Position numbers and translations under genes: made by a program
Part shown: one piece after another, positions 1 through 7,550 of the stretch
How positions within the stretch are numbered: the first letter of the stretch is position 1
Layout of the letters: each line of letters begins with the position of its first letter
Source: Lentimicrobiaceae bacterium
GTDB lineage: Bacteria; Bacteroidota; Bacteroidia; Bacteroidales; SKPS01
DNA length: 8,511 nt
Assembly: GCA_007119395.1 (NCBI GenBank)
Contig: SKPS01000033.1
Location: 1 to 8,511 of the forward strand
Direction of reading: 5' to 3'
Notes under the pieces: generated by a model
Database searches by the model: none
Seen by the model: only the letters and a program-made list of their open reading frames with translations
What the model was told of the DNA's origin: nothing

Positions 1-3000
1 GTCTCCTTGCCGGTGAGCCACAGGGGGAGGCTCTCGGTCACCAGCATGCGGTTGGTGAGCACCGGTACCGTGCGCTCCTCACCGTCGGAGTAGCTGCCCG
101 AGGCAGCCACCACCTTAACGGATACCGCCTGCAAGCCGGCAGGGATCTGCAACTCCCACGACACCAGTCCGCTCTCTCCACCGGCCAGCGTGAGCTGCTG
201 CTGTGGTGTGGCGTTGCCTGTCAACCCATCGATGTTGACACCATTCAGCGCATTGGTCAGGGTGAGCACCACCTGGCACGCTTGTGCAGAGTCCGACAGG
301 TTGGTGACCCGCGAAGTGAAGGTGATCCTGTCACCCTCGCGGAAGAAGCGGGGGGCGTTGGGCACCACCATCAGCGGCTTCTGTGTTACCAGCTCCCGCT
401 CCACCACCGCCGATTTCAGATCGGGGGTGTGCGCCAGAAGCATCAGCTTCCACGCTGTAAGCGCCTCCGGAATCGTGAACCTGAACACCACATTCCCCTC
501 CTCGTTGGTCTGCATCTGCGGAAAGAAGAAGGCAGTCTCGTTGAAGTTGGTGCGGGGTACCACCTGTGGCAACGGCGCGGCACCCGAATCCAACGTATCG
601 GCCACTCCCCTTAAAGCAGTATCTCCATCGGCATCACTTACAACATCATCCATCGTCGGACTGAATTCTGATCTCTTTTCGACGGCACTGAGCACTGGTA
701 TCTCTTCAGCCATCTCCATCTGTACCGGGAGAGGTGCGTCGTAATATGCGCGGATCACATAGCCTGTAAGGGGTCTGAATCCAAACCAGTTGAGGCGGTC
801 GAATCGCTGTTCGTGCCGGGTATGTCTTGCACTTGGTATTGAGCCCCAGGTGGTGCTACGCCTATGTCTGAACTGGGGTATTTGTATCATGAGCCTCGAA
901 CGGTTTAACCGGAAAGGGTTCAGTTGCCATTGGTTGGGCGCAAAGTGGTCGAGGGAGGCGTCGTACATCCCTGCCATCAGCTCTGCCAGCACCCTTTCGC
1001 CCCCCGGACCACGGATGGTGATGGTGTACTCCTCCTCTTCACCCGGAAGCAGCATGTCTCTGAAAGAGGCAATCTGTATGTCGAGTCTTTTGTTGTCGAA
1101 CGGGACCTGGATGTTCACCGATTGGGAGAACGACCTGTTGACGTAGTTGCCGAAGAAGTGTACGGTAAACCCTCCGCGGAGGTGCTCTTCAACAGGGATG
1201 CGCACCTGCTGCTGCCTGCCTCTCAGCTCCAGCCACTCCTCTTTGATGATGCGCCCGTTCACTTCTATAAGGTACCTTACCTGTGTACGTTCCGACGATC
1301 CTGCCAGGATGGTGACCGTTTCACCGGGTTGAGCAATGCGCTGCAGGGGGAGGATATTGAAATAGGCAGGCACTGCGATTCTGCGGTCGTTTGCGCCGAA
1401 GAGCATGAAAGGTGTCTCTCTGCTCACGGTATCACCTGACGGGTCTATCGTGCTCATCACCAGCACATAGTTGCCCCCTTCACCGCTTCGGAGGGATGAG
1501 AGGTCCACTTTGTTGTCGTGTCCGGTATGGAAGGTACCGCGCGATTCTTTCAGGCGTGCCGGCTCCTCTTCGGAAGCTGCTCCGTAACGGTCGTAGGGAA
1601 ACAATGATCGGAATGTCTCCTCATCCATCACCTGTGTGTCAGGGTTACTCCAGAGGGGTTCCCGGTAGAGGCGTGACGGCGGCGCCAGGCGGTAGAGTGT
1701 CCACCAACCCTCCACCTCCACCGGCTGCTGGTTCAGGTTTCTCACCTCCACGGCAAACACCATGTCGTCATCCCTTTCAATCTGAGAGGGTAGGTTGTCG
1801 CTCAACAGCAAAGAGCGCTCTCCGGCTCTCACGGTGGTGGTGCCGTGGTGGGTTTCACCGGTCATGTCGGTGACATCCACAGAGAGGGTGTATCGGTACA
1901 CCGGGTGTTGCCCATCGGGGGTGGCAGGGTCGGGGAGGGCAGGGAACCGGATGGTGAAAAGGCCATCATCACCGGTGGCTGTGGTGCCATGGGCGATCTC
2001 GGTAGCAGGCTGCGATGGAAACCAATGGAGACGACGGTACCAGGGGCGCCAGGGATAATGCACCTCCCGAACCACCCTCCAGGAAACCGTGGCACCGGTG
2101 AGATGATACCCCGCATACGCATCACCCCTGCCTTGAACCACGACCGTGTCACCCGGACGAAAAACACCCTCCACCGGAAGCATCGTCACCTGAAAAGTGG
2201 GACGACGATACTCCTCCACACGAAAAGTGACAGACCCGGTGGTAGTGCTCAACCGCATCACCCCCGTCAGCACCCCGGATGGGATCACAAAGCTCCCCTG
2301 AAAGCTCCCGAACAGATTGGTCGATGTATGCACCTCGGCCAACCGCCGCCCGTTGTGATCATGCATTGAAATCGTATTCGGCTCTTCTGATACCGCTGAC
2401 ACCACCGTCCCCTGACGACGGATCATAATCCCTTTGAAATAGACCGTTTGACCCGGTCGGTATATCTTCCGGTCAAGGAACAGGTGTGTCTCAGTACGCT
2501 CAGGCTCATGCCTGGCAAGGGTAGGAGAGAGCTGAACATTGGAAGGGCTGTGTAGGGTATCACCACGTGGTGAAATAAGGGTGAAATTGAGACGCTTGTT
2601 CCTGCCATCATCAGAAGGGGGTATCTTGACCACCCCTTGCCGGTTGCTGAGTTCATCGGCCAGCACCACAAACTCCCATCGCCGGGTTGTATAATCGTAT
2701 TGCCGGACGTAGGCCTTCACCCTTGCCCCACTCACAGGTGCACCCGTAAAACGGTCTGTCACCACCAACCGGGCACCCGTACCAGGGATGTCGTAATAGC
2801 TGTATGCCAATCGGCTCACCTGAAAAACCTGCATCTCCAACAGGTTGTTGTCTGATGAGAAGTTCTCTTTCGCAGAGGCAACCAGCAAATAGGCCCCCGT
2901 GCCGGGTACCGCAACCCCATACTCAAAACGGTGTTGTAAAAAATCGCGTGGCGTTCCGGGGGTCACACTCCATGAACGCAATACCTTTTGACGGTTCATC

Positions 3001-4325
3001 CACCGGACACGCTCTTTCGGGGTCACCATTCTCAACTCCTCCCACTCCGTGAAATCAACACGGATCAGTCGGTAATAGATCTTCTCCATGTTTTTGAATT
3101 CGGTGAGAAACATCAGGTTCTCACCGTATGCGATCACCTCCGGAATCTGAAACGAAAGCCTTTTCTCCTCCAGTTGCCTGATGAGGTTCCTGCAATCGTT
3201 CACCCCTACACCGTTGGGGTGTCGGGTGATCGCCTCATGACATATCTCCCATGCCTTCACAGTGTACAACACCCCATCTTTGTCCTGGATCCCTTCGGGG
3301 TGGATTTGGGCTTTCCGGTAGTACAGGGTAGCCAGACGTGATCGGATGAGGGGATAGAAGGAGTGGCGCTGGTACTTATCGGAGAGCTCTTCGAGGGTGC
3401 TCTTGTAGAGATGGTCTGCATTGTGTATGCCTCCCCCATTGCTGTGCGCAAAGGCGAGCCGGGAAAGGGTGAGCTCCAGCAAGGCGCGTGGGTCGTCGTC
3501 GTTGTGGAGATGGAACAAGGTGAGGTCACGATAGAGGTTAACGGCATGGTAGATCAGAGACAGGGTATCGGGTGTGGTGATCTCCATTTCCAGAAAAGTG
3601 GCATTGTTGGCCAGGTAACCGGGATGGTTCAGGCTGAACTGCTCGGCAGGTCGGGAGAGTCCCGCCAGGTCAGACGAGAAAAAATCGAGGGCACGGTGCG
3701 CCAGAAAGTCATAGAGTGTGGGGCGGAAAATCTGGGACCCTTTCTCCTGTATCAGGATCGGGGCAAACTGTTTCAGGGGGATCTGCTGCAGCCTCTCTGC
3801 CGGCAACAGAGAATTTCTGTAATGAAAGATGATTTCATTGGCCAGCCGGTCAAGATCCCACATCCGGAAATCACTTTCATCGTATCCGCTCAAGGCAGTG
3901 CGGTCACGGAAACGCCAGATGTTCTGCCGGTAATAGCCGTGGTACAGCTCAGCGATCAACGAAGAGAGCACGGCGCTCAGCACCTCATCATCACTCTTCT
4001 CCAGCTCGCCGCGCAACTGCTCAATGGCGCTCTCCATCAGCCCCTCTTTGTAATCGGACTGCAATACAATGCGATGGATCACGGCACGGATCATCTCAGG
4101 ATGCCGCCCCCGGCGTGAAGCGTCTGCATAAATGCGCTCCACCACTTGCAGCGCCGAACGGGGAAGGCGTTGATCGGCCAAAGAGTCCACCTCCGCCCAG
4201 CGCGTAGCGTAAGGACCGGTGTATGTTCTCTTCTGCGCTTTCACAGGCGTGATAAACGAGAATACCATCAAAACCAAAGCAATGAACGGGATCAGCACGT
4301 TTCGGATTGAGCGGGATGTTGACAT
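1..4325 (-). CDS. Alpha-2-macroglobulin family protein (MG2/A2M domains), 3' end outside window
   Basis: The minus-strand frame is open from an ATG at 4325 to the left edge, giving at least 1441 residues with no stop. Residues 1-30 form a Sec signal peptide (basic MSTSRSIRN, then a hydrophobic stretch, then VKA before QKR). No lipobox cysteine is visible, so a soluble periplasmic protein is likelier than a lipoprotein. Residues 35-430 are mostly helical and start with a W-x-EVDSL segment usual in Bacteroidetes homologues. An MG-type domain with VTDRFTGAPVSGA follows. Near residues 612-713 is an MG2 domain bounded by DRKIYRPGQTVYFKG and VEEYRRPTF. The A2M core near 1255-1330 reads RTNFNETAFFLPQM then FTIPEALTAWKL. 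Known homologues trap proteases or guard the envelope. The Bacteroidetes form usually exceeds 1800 residues, so the thioester/TED and receptor-like C-terminal parts should lie beyond the edge, and thioester status cannot be judged. The family call is firm; the physiological role is inferred. Confidence 0.93.
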   Translation of the reverse strand, partial: MSTSRSIRNVLIPFIALVLMVFSFITPVKAQKRTYTGPYATRWAEVDSLADQRLPRSALQVVERIYADASRRGRHPEMIRAVIHRIVLQSDYKEGLMESAIEQLRGELEKSDDEVLSAVLSSLIAELYHGYYRQNIWRFRDRTALSGYDESDFRMWDLDRLANEIIFHYRNSLLPAERLQQIPLKQFAPILIQEKGSQIFRPTLYDFLAHRALDFFSSDLAGLSRPAEQFSLNHPGYLANNATFLEMEITTPDTLSLIYHAVNLYRDLTLFHLHNDDDPRALLELTLSRLAFAHSNGGGIHNADHLYKSTLEELSDKYQRHSFYPLIRSRLATLYYRKAQIHPEGIQDKDGVLYTVKAWEICHEAITRHPNGVGVNDCRNLIRQLEEKRLSFQIPEVIAYGENLMFLTEFKNMEKIYYRLIRVDFTEWEELRMVTPKERVRWMNRQKVLRSWSVTPGTPRDFLQHRFEYGVAVPGTGAYLLVASAKENFSSDNNLLEMQVFQVSRLAYSYYDIPGTGARLVVTDRFTGAPVSGARVKAYVRQYDYTTRRWEFVVLADELSNRQGVVKIPPSDDGRNKRLNFTLISPRGDTLHSPSNVQLSPTLARHEPERTETHLFLDRKIYRPGQTVYFKGIMIRRQGTVVSAVSEEPNTISMHDHNGRRLAEVHTSTNLFGSFQGSFVIPSGVLTGVMRLSTTTGSVTFRVEEYRRPTFQVTMLPVEGVFRPGDTVVVQGRGDAYAGYHLTGATVSWRVVREVHYPWRPWYRRLHWFPSQPATEIAHGTTATGDDGLFTIRFPALPDPATPDGQHPVYRYTLSVDVTDMTGETHHGTTTVRAGERSLLLSDNLPSQIERDDDMVFAVEVRNLNQQPVEVEGWWTLYRLAPPSRLYREPLWSNPDTQVMDEETFRSLFPYDRYGAASEEEPARLKESRGTFHTGHDNKVDLSSLRSGEGGNYVLVMSTIDPSGDTVSRETPFMLFGANDRRIAVPAYFNILPLQRIAQPGETVTILAGSSERTQVRYLIEVNGRIIKEEWLELRGRQQQVRIPVEEHLRGGFTVHFFGNYVNRSFSQSVNIQVPFDNKRLDIQIASFRDMLLPGEEEEYTITIRGPGGERVLAELMAGMYDASLDHFAPNQWQLNPFRLNRSRLMIQIPQFRHRRSTTWGSIPSARHTRHEQRFDRLNWFGFRPLTGYVIRAYYDAPLPVQMEMAEEIPVLSAVEKRSEFSPTMDDVVSDADGDTALRGVADTLDSGAAPLPQVVPRTNFNETAFFFPQMQTNEEGNVVFRFTIPEALTAWKLMLLAHTPDLKSAVVERELVTQKPLMVVPNAPRFFREGDRITFTSRVTNLSDSAQACQVVLTLTNALNGVNIDGLTGNATPQQQLTLAGGESGLVSWELQIPAGLQAVSVKVVAASGSYSDGEERTVPVLTNRMLVTESLPLWLTGKE

Positions 4326-4358
4326 ATCTGATGTGATTTTTGGGTTCAGATGAAGCAT

Positions 4359-4366
4359 CAAAGATA
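4359..4366 (-). promoter_or_regulatory. Putative -7 promoter element of the macroglobulin gene
   Basis: On the minus strand this reads TATCTTTG, an exact match to the Bacteroidetes -7 consensus TAnnTTTG, 33 bases upstream of the ATG at 4325. A matching -33 TTTG at 19-21 bases is not present; the nearest candidate is TTG about 23 bases upstream. Transcription would start near 4352, leaving a short leader of about 26 bases. This suggests the macroglobulin gene is transcribed separately from the radical SAM gene 192 bp upstream. A 6-bp inverted repeat (CAGTAT at 4422-4427, ATACTG at 4436-4441) lies in the same gap but has no T tract and is too weak to call a terminator. Confidence 0.45.
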
Positions 4367-4508
4367 ACGATTTGCCGACAAGACCCTTACAACATAGGCA
4401 GGATTTCTCCGGCGTTGCCATCAGTATATGCAATAATACTGCCTCCTCAACCGAAATGCAACCCTAAACCAGTTATCGGTGGGATGATGGAAGCGAAATG
4501 GCATTTTG

Positions 4509-4548
4509 CGCACATCCTCACCTTCCCACATCCCCACATCTCCACATC
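4509..4548 (-). repeat. G-rich octamer tandem repeat across the radical SAM stop codon
   Basis: Read on the minus strand there are five consecutive 8-base units: GATGTGGA, GATGTGGG, GATGTGGG, AAGGTGAG and GATGTGCG. The first three are nearly identical and the last two are degenerate. The repeat supplies the last residues of the upstream radical SAM protein (MWRCGDVGR) and its TGA stop, which falls in the fourth unit. Because 8 is not a multiple of 3, gain or loss of one unit would change the protein end. Confidence 0.7.
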
Positions 4549-5339
4549 TTCTGCCGGAAGTTTGGGTGCCATGGACCGGCCATGAGTTCTCCGCGGGAGA
4601 AGCTTTCTGATGGGTGCAGTCCCACTTTGATGGTGTTGCAGCCGGCCTGGTCAAACCGCTCCACCATTCGTTTGGCTTTGATGAGGGCCACTTCAAGCGT
4701 TAGCGGCTGGTATGTTCCCTGCAAGTACCGGGTGGCCAGTTCGGTCCCTTTCAGCACCAGCACGGGGTAGATTCTGATATCGGCAGCCTGTTGCCTGATA
4801 GAGGTTTCAGCGTTGTACACCTCGTCCCCCTCCTCTTCGCCGGGGAGGCCAATCATCAGCTGGTGACCGAGCCTGAAACCACCCTCCAGAATCATGGTGG
4901 AGGCCTTTTCGGTATGAGCGGCGGTATGCCCCCTGCCGGAGGCCAGCAGCACCCTGTCGCGGTGCGACTGCACCCCCAGCTCGACGGTGGTCACATGCAT
5001 CTCTTTCAGCAGGGCGAGCTTTTGTGGTGTGATGTAGTCGGGGCGTGTGGAGATCCGGATGCCATGAACCTCGCCTGAGGTGATCCACGGCCGGATCGCC
5101 CTGAGCACCCCCAGCATCTCCTCTTCGGGCAACCCGGTGAAGCTGCCTCCGAAGCACCCCACCTCAACATGTGTTACCGACGCTCTTTTGGTGCTGAGGT
5201 ATTGGCCGATGGTCTCTTCTATCTCTTGCTGTGATGGCCCCTTATGCTTTCCGGTGATGGTGTGCTGGTTACAAAACACGCACCGGTGGGGGCATGCCGC
5301 TTCCGGGAGAATGAGGGGGATGGTCATCCGTGTTTTCAC
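4518..5339 (-). CDS. Elp3-like radical SAM protein without acetyltransferase domain
   Basis: This 273-residue protein has the radical SAM cluster motif C16-x3-C20-x2-C23 (CPHRCVFC) followed by NQHTITG. Further family motifs are FGGSF at 63-67, STRPDYI at 97-103, VELGVQS at 119-125, QLMIGLPGE near 160-168 and a C-terminal AGPWHPNFRQ at 254-263. The set and spacing match the bacterial Elp3-like group (COG1243-type), which keeps the radical SAM barrel but lacks the GNAT acetyltransferase domain of true Elp3. Its substrate is unknown; tRNA or other nucleic-acid modification is only a guess. The start is GTG at 5339, whose GTGA overlaps the transporter stop; ATG at 5327, four codons later, is an alternative. 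Homologues, as I recall them, usually continue past the HPxFR motif. Here the end is MWRCGDVGR, encoded by an octamer repeat, so the C-terminus may be truncated or overwritten. The overlap implies co-transcription and translational coupling with the symporter gene. Confidence 0.9.
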   Translation of the reverse strand: MKTRMTIPLILPEAACPHRCVFCNQHTITGKHKGPSQQEIEETIGQYLSTKRASVTHVEVGCFGGSFTGLPEEEMLGVLRAIRPWITSGEVHGIRISTRPDYITPQKLALLKEMHVTTVELGVQSHRDRVLLASGRGHTAAHTEKASTMILEGGFRLGHQLMIGLPGEEEGDEVYNAETSIRQQAADIRIYPVLVLKGTELATRYLQGTYQPLTLEVALIKAKRMVERFDQAGCNTIKVGLHPSESFSRGELMAGPWHPNFRQKMWRCGDVGR

Positions 5340-6757
5340 CGGTGCACCTTTAGTTTTTCACCTTCTGATGAGGCGATGATGACGGCACCACACGAGTCGG
5401 ACCACACATTGATCACGGTTCTGAACATATCCAGGATCCTGTCAACCGCGAGCACCAGTCCCACCCCTTCCAGGGGGAGCCCCACGGCGGTGAGCACAAT
5501 GGTCATCATCACCAGTCCGGCCATGGGTACAGCGGCCGCACCGATGGAGGCAAGCAGCGCGGTGATCACCACCACAATCTGTTGCCCAACGGTCAGGTCG
5601 ATGCCATAGGCGTTGGCGATAAAGATAGCCGCCACACACTCATAGAGTGCAGTACCATCCATGTTGATGGTGGCACCCAGTGGCAGGGTAAAGCTGGTAA
5701 TTTTTTTAGAGGCGCCGCTGCGGTGTTCCACCGCCTCCATGGTGAGCGGCAGGGTAGCTCCCGACGAGGAGGTGGAGAAGGCGGTGAGAAGGGCCAAGCG
5801 CATTGCACGCAGATGCTGCAATGGGCTCACCTTGGCCAGGGTGCGCAGCCCGATGGGAAGGGTGACGATGGCATGGAATGCCAGGGCACCTGCCACGGCC
5901 AGCATATAGATCCCCATGCTGCCGGCCAGTGCTATCAGGTCGCCGTGAGAGGCCACCACAGCCGCCACCAACGCAAAAACACCCAGCGGAGTGAAACGGA
6001 TCACAAAGAGCGTGATCTTCATCATCAGCTCAAAGAAAGCATTGAACAACGCGATCAGCTTGTCGCGGTACTCAGCCGAAATACGGGTGATAAAGAAGCC
6101 CATCAGAATGGCGAAAAAGATCACCGGCAGCATATCGCCCGAAGCCATGGCGTTGAATACGTTGTCGGGAATGATACCCAACAGGGTCTCTTTAAAGGTG
6201 GAGACACCGGTGAAGGCTTCGTCGCCACCCGCAGCCACCAGACCCATCTCACGACCCGGCCTGAGAATGTTCACCAGAAACAGCCCGGTGACAATGGCCA
6301 ATAAACTCGACGCCACATAGTAACCCATGGTTTTCATGGTGAGCCTCCCTAAACCGGTGGCAGTGCCAATACCGGTGACACCGCTCACAATAGAGCTGAG
6401 CACCAAAGGAATAATCAGCATCCGTAAAGCACGCATAAACAGAATCCCCATCCAACTGATCGCTTCAATGGCACCGTTTTGACGGGATGCATCCATTAAA
6501 CGGCGTTCACGGGAGGGGACCTCCTCATCGTAGTGATTCCGGAGCATCTCACGAAAACGATCCCCCGAAAGGGACTCCCCCTTGTCATCACCGAAAATAA
6601 AACGCATCTCAACACCCTCACCATAATCATGCGCTTCAACCTGCCTGAAAAACGACTCGTCAATGTGGTGTCGGTCAGGAAAAACAGCGCCGTACACCAC
6701 GGCCAGTACCAGTGCAATCAATATCTGCCAGTGAAGAGGTATCTTTTTCAACATCAT
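5336..6757 (-). CDS. Dicarboxylate/amino acid:cation symporter (DAACS/SDF family)
   Basis: This inner-membrane secondary transporter of the GltPh/EAAT fold is about 473 residues long and probably imports acidic amino acids or C4-dicarboxylates with Na+ or H+. Numbered from ATG 6757, it has a first membrane helix after KKIPLHWQI, the serine-rich re-entrant loop TSSSGATLP at 329-337, the TM7 cation motif NMDGT at 365-369, the second hairpin AAVPMAGLVMM near 408-418, and TM8 DRILDMFRTVINVWSD at 439-454. D443, R446, N450 and D454 align with GltPh D394, R397, N401 and D405. The arginine favours an acidic amino acid substrate. The GltPh G404 position is Ser (S453). A polar insertion of roughly 60-70 residues follows the first helix. 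I chose ATG 6757 (ATG 6754 also possible) because homology begins at MLKKIPLHWQ and a promoter-like element ends just upstream. The longer frame from TTG 6808 would add 17 unconserved residues and start at about the predicted transcript start. Confidence 0.94.
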   Translation of the reverse strand: MMLKKIPLHWQILIALVLAVVYGAVFPDRHHIDESFFRQVEAHDYGEGVEMRFIFGDDKGESLSGDRFREMLRNHYDEEVPSRERRLMDASRQNGAIEAISWMGILFMRALRMLIIPLVLSSIVSGVTGIGTATGLGRLTMKTMGYYVASSLLAIVTGLFLVNILRPGREMGLVAAGGDEAFTGVSTFKETLLGIIPDNVFNAMASGDMLPVIFFAILMGFFITRISAEYRDKLIALFNAFFELMMKITLFVIRFTPLGVFALVAAVVASHGDLIALAGSMGIYMLAVAGALAFHAIVTLPIGLRTLAKVSPLQHLRAMRLALLTAFSTSSSGATLPLTMEAVEHRSGASKKITSFTLPLGATINMDGTALYECVAAIFIANAYGIDLTVGQQIVVVITALLASIGAAAVPMAGLVMMTIVLTAVGLPLEGVGLVLAVDRILDMFRTVINVWSDSCGAVIIASSEGEKLKVHR

Positions 6758-6813
6758 AAGAATGATTTTGCCGAAGGCACCAGCCACAACCGACCACCTC
6801 CGATTCAATAGTG

Positions 6814-6844
6814 CAATAATAGTAAGAATTGGTTGAATGGTAAA
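6814..6844 (-). promoter_or_regulatory. Putative Bacteroidetes-type promoter of the symporter/radical SAM operon
   Basis: On the minus strand TTTA (6844-6841) is followed by exactly 19 bases and then TATTATTG (6821-6814). Each box differs by one base from the consensus TTTG-N19-TAnnTTTG. Transcription would begin near 6807, giving a leader of about 50 bases before ATG 6757, which supports that start over TTG 6808. The -33 box lies only 4 bases from the left inverted-repeat end of the candidate mobile element. This is a motif match only. Confidence 0.45.
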
Positions 6845-6848
6845 CCAT

Positions 6849-6872
6849 GGCAGTTTCCTTTTTTGAGGTGCT
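6849..6872 (-). repeat. Left copy of the 24-bp terminal inverted repeat
   Basis: On the minus strand it begins AGCACCTCAAAAAAGG and ends AAACTGCC. It matches the plus-strand sequence at 7631-7654 except for one base in the purine run (six A then GG here, seven A then G there). It lies immediately upstream of the predicted symporter promoter. Confidence 0.75.
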
Positions 6873-6903
6873 GGGTAAAAGGAGAAAAAACTTTATTATG
6901 GAG

Positions 6904-6976
6904 GTTGAGATGAGTTGAAATACGTTGAAAAAATGGGTTGAGATAAGTGTAAAAACCTCTTTTAACATCTTTCAAC
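6904..6976. repeat. GTTGA-type decamer repeats in two opposed arrays
   Basis: On the plus strand, units GTTGAGATGA (6904), GTTGAAATAC (6914), GTTGAAAAAATGG (6924, three bases longer) and GTTGAGATAA (6937) run head to tail. Starting at 6976 on the minus strand, GTTGAAAGAT and GTTAAAAGAG follow with the same 10-base period. The two arrays converge and are partly complementary, so the stretch could fold into an imperfect long hairpin. The units are degenerate and encode nothing recognisable. Confidence 0.6.
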
Positions 6977-7155
6977 AGCGAAGCATTTAACCTTTTATAG
7001 CAATGGGGCAACATTCTCCGGAATCTGGCAACCGATCACCCGGCCTACTCTTTCTATACATCTGTTGATGGTAAAGTCATTCTTACTCAAGCAAGACAGG
7101 AGGCATACACCATGATATTTCGGTAATTGCGAACCTCGCTTATGTCGTGGCAGTA
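6977..7155. other. Non-coding stretch, no gene recognised
   Basis: All frames were considered. Short open stretches exist on both strands, but none shows a known motif, a good start or a plausible composition. On the minus strand one open frame continues straight through the palindromes to the right, which points to a chance frame. A decayed gene fragment cannot be excluded. Confidence 0.5.
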
Positions 7156-7453
7156 TTCCGATGCCGTCAGGCATCGGAACCAAATAAGAACCCCTGAAAA
7201 GGGGTTCAACAAAGGTAGCCCCGGGTTGCACCCGGGGAAAGATGCCACAGCACCGGCAACCCACGAAGTGGGTTGAACAGGGCATTATGGTGTGCTGTGA
7301 AACATAGCAATGTAGATCCTTTGCAGGCTTCTATTCAACCCACATTCGTGGGTTGTGACTCCCACGACGATCTACCCCGGGTTGCGACCCGGGGCTACCC
7401 TTATTAAACCCCGATTCCGGGGTTTTAAGGTTGCACGATACCTGACGGTATCG
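7156..7453. repeat. Mirror-symmetric cluster of eight hairpins (two inverted four-hairpin arms)
   Basis: Left arm 7156-7275: hairpin A (TTCCGATGCC with GGCATCGGAA, 7156-7179), B (GAACCCCT with AGGGGTTC around a GAAA loop, 7188-7207), C (CCCCGGGT with ACCCGGGG, 7219-7237) and D (CAACCCAC with GTGGGTTG, 7257-7275). Right arm 7336-7453 has the same types in reverse order: D' (7336-7355), C' (7375-7394), B' (AAACCCCG with CGGGGTTT, 7406-7425) and A' (CGATACC with GGTATCG, 7436-7453). The arms are inverted copies. GGTAGCCCCGGGT (7214-7226) recurs inverted at 7387-7399, and linkers match in length (B-C 11 and 11, C-D 19 and 19, A-B 11 and 10). A 60-base spacer separates the arms. The arrangement resembles a REP pair (BIME), such as those mobilised by REP-associated tyrosine transposases; that link is inference, as no such gene is in the window. 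Confidence 0.85.
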
Positions 7454-7527
7454 GCAAAACAGTTATATATCCATAAACTACCACCATCACCTTTCTGCAT
7501 TGTCGGGACAAAATATCCAGGAGAGGG

Positions 7528-7550
7528 GATGCCATGACAGGGATGGCATC
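7528..7550. repeat. Hairpin with 8-bp stem
   Basis: GATGCCAT (7528-7535) pairs perfectly with ATGGCATC (7543-7550) around a 7-base loop. The stem core GATGCC/GGCATC is the same as in hairpin A at 7156-7179, so it may be a stray copy of that module. There is no T tract, so it is not an obvious terminator. A perfect 10-bp palindrome GGCTATAGCC follows at 7558-7567. Confidence 0.55.

Noticed and set aside
190..744. Long plus-strand frames opposite the macroglobulin gene, such as 190-744 and 3363-4118.
   Set aside because: They are antisense to a well-supported coding frame and show no recognisable domains, as expected for shadows in a G+C-rich coding region.
4422..4441. Inverted repeat CAGTAT/ATACTG downstream of the radical SAM gene as a terminator.
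   Set aside because: The stem is only 6 bp with an 8-base loop and no T tract follows on the minus strand.
6758..6808. N-terminal extension of the symporter from TTG 6808.
   Set aside because: The 17 extra residues are not part of the family, TTG is a rare start, and the predicted promoter would place the transcript start at about the same base. ATG 6757 or 6754 fits homology.
6995..7285. A 96-codon minus-strand frame from ATG 7285 running through hairpins D, C, B and A.
   Set aside because: It is read through palindromes, giving proline/glycine-rich text (PRVQPGAT, then PMPDGIGILPRHKRGS) with no domain. The structure explains the sequence better than coding.
7156..7453. CRISPR array or integron attC sites.
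   Set aside because: The hairpins are four different palindromes in mirrored order, with no identical direct repeats or unique spacers of constant length, no cas genes, and no integrase or cassette structure.
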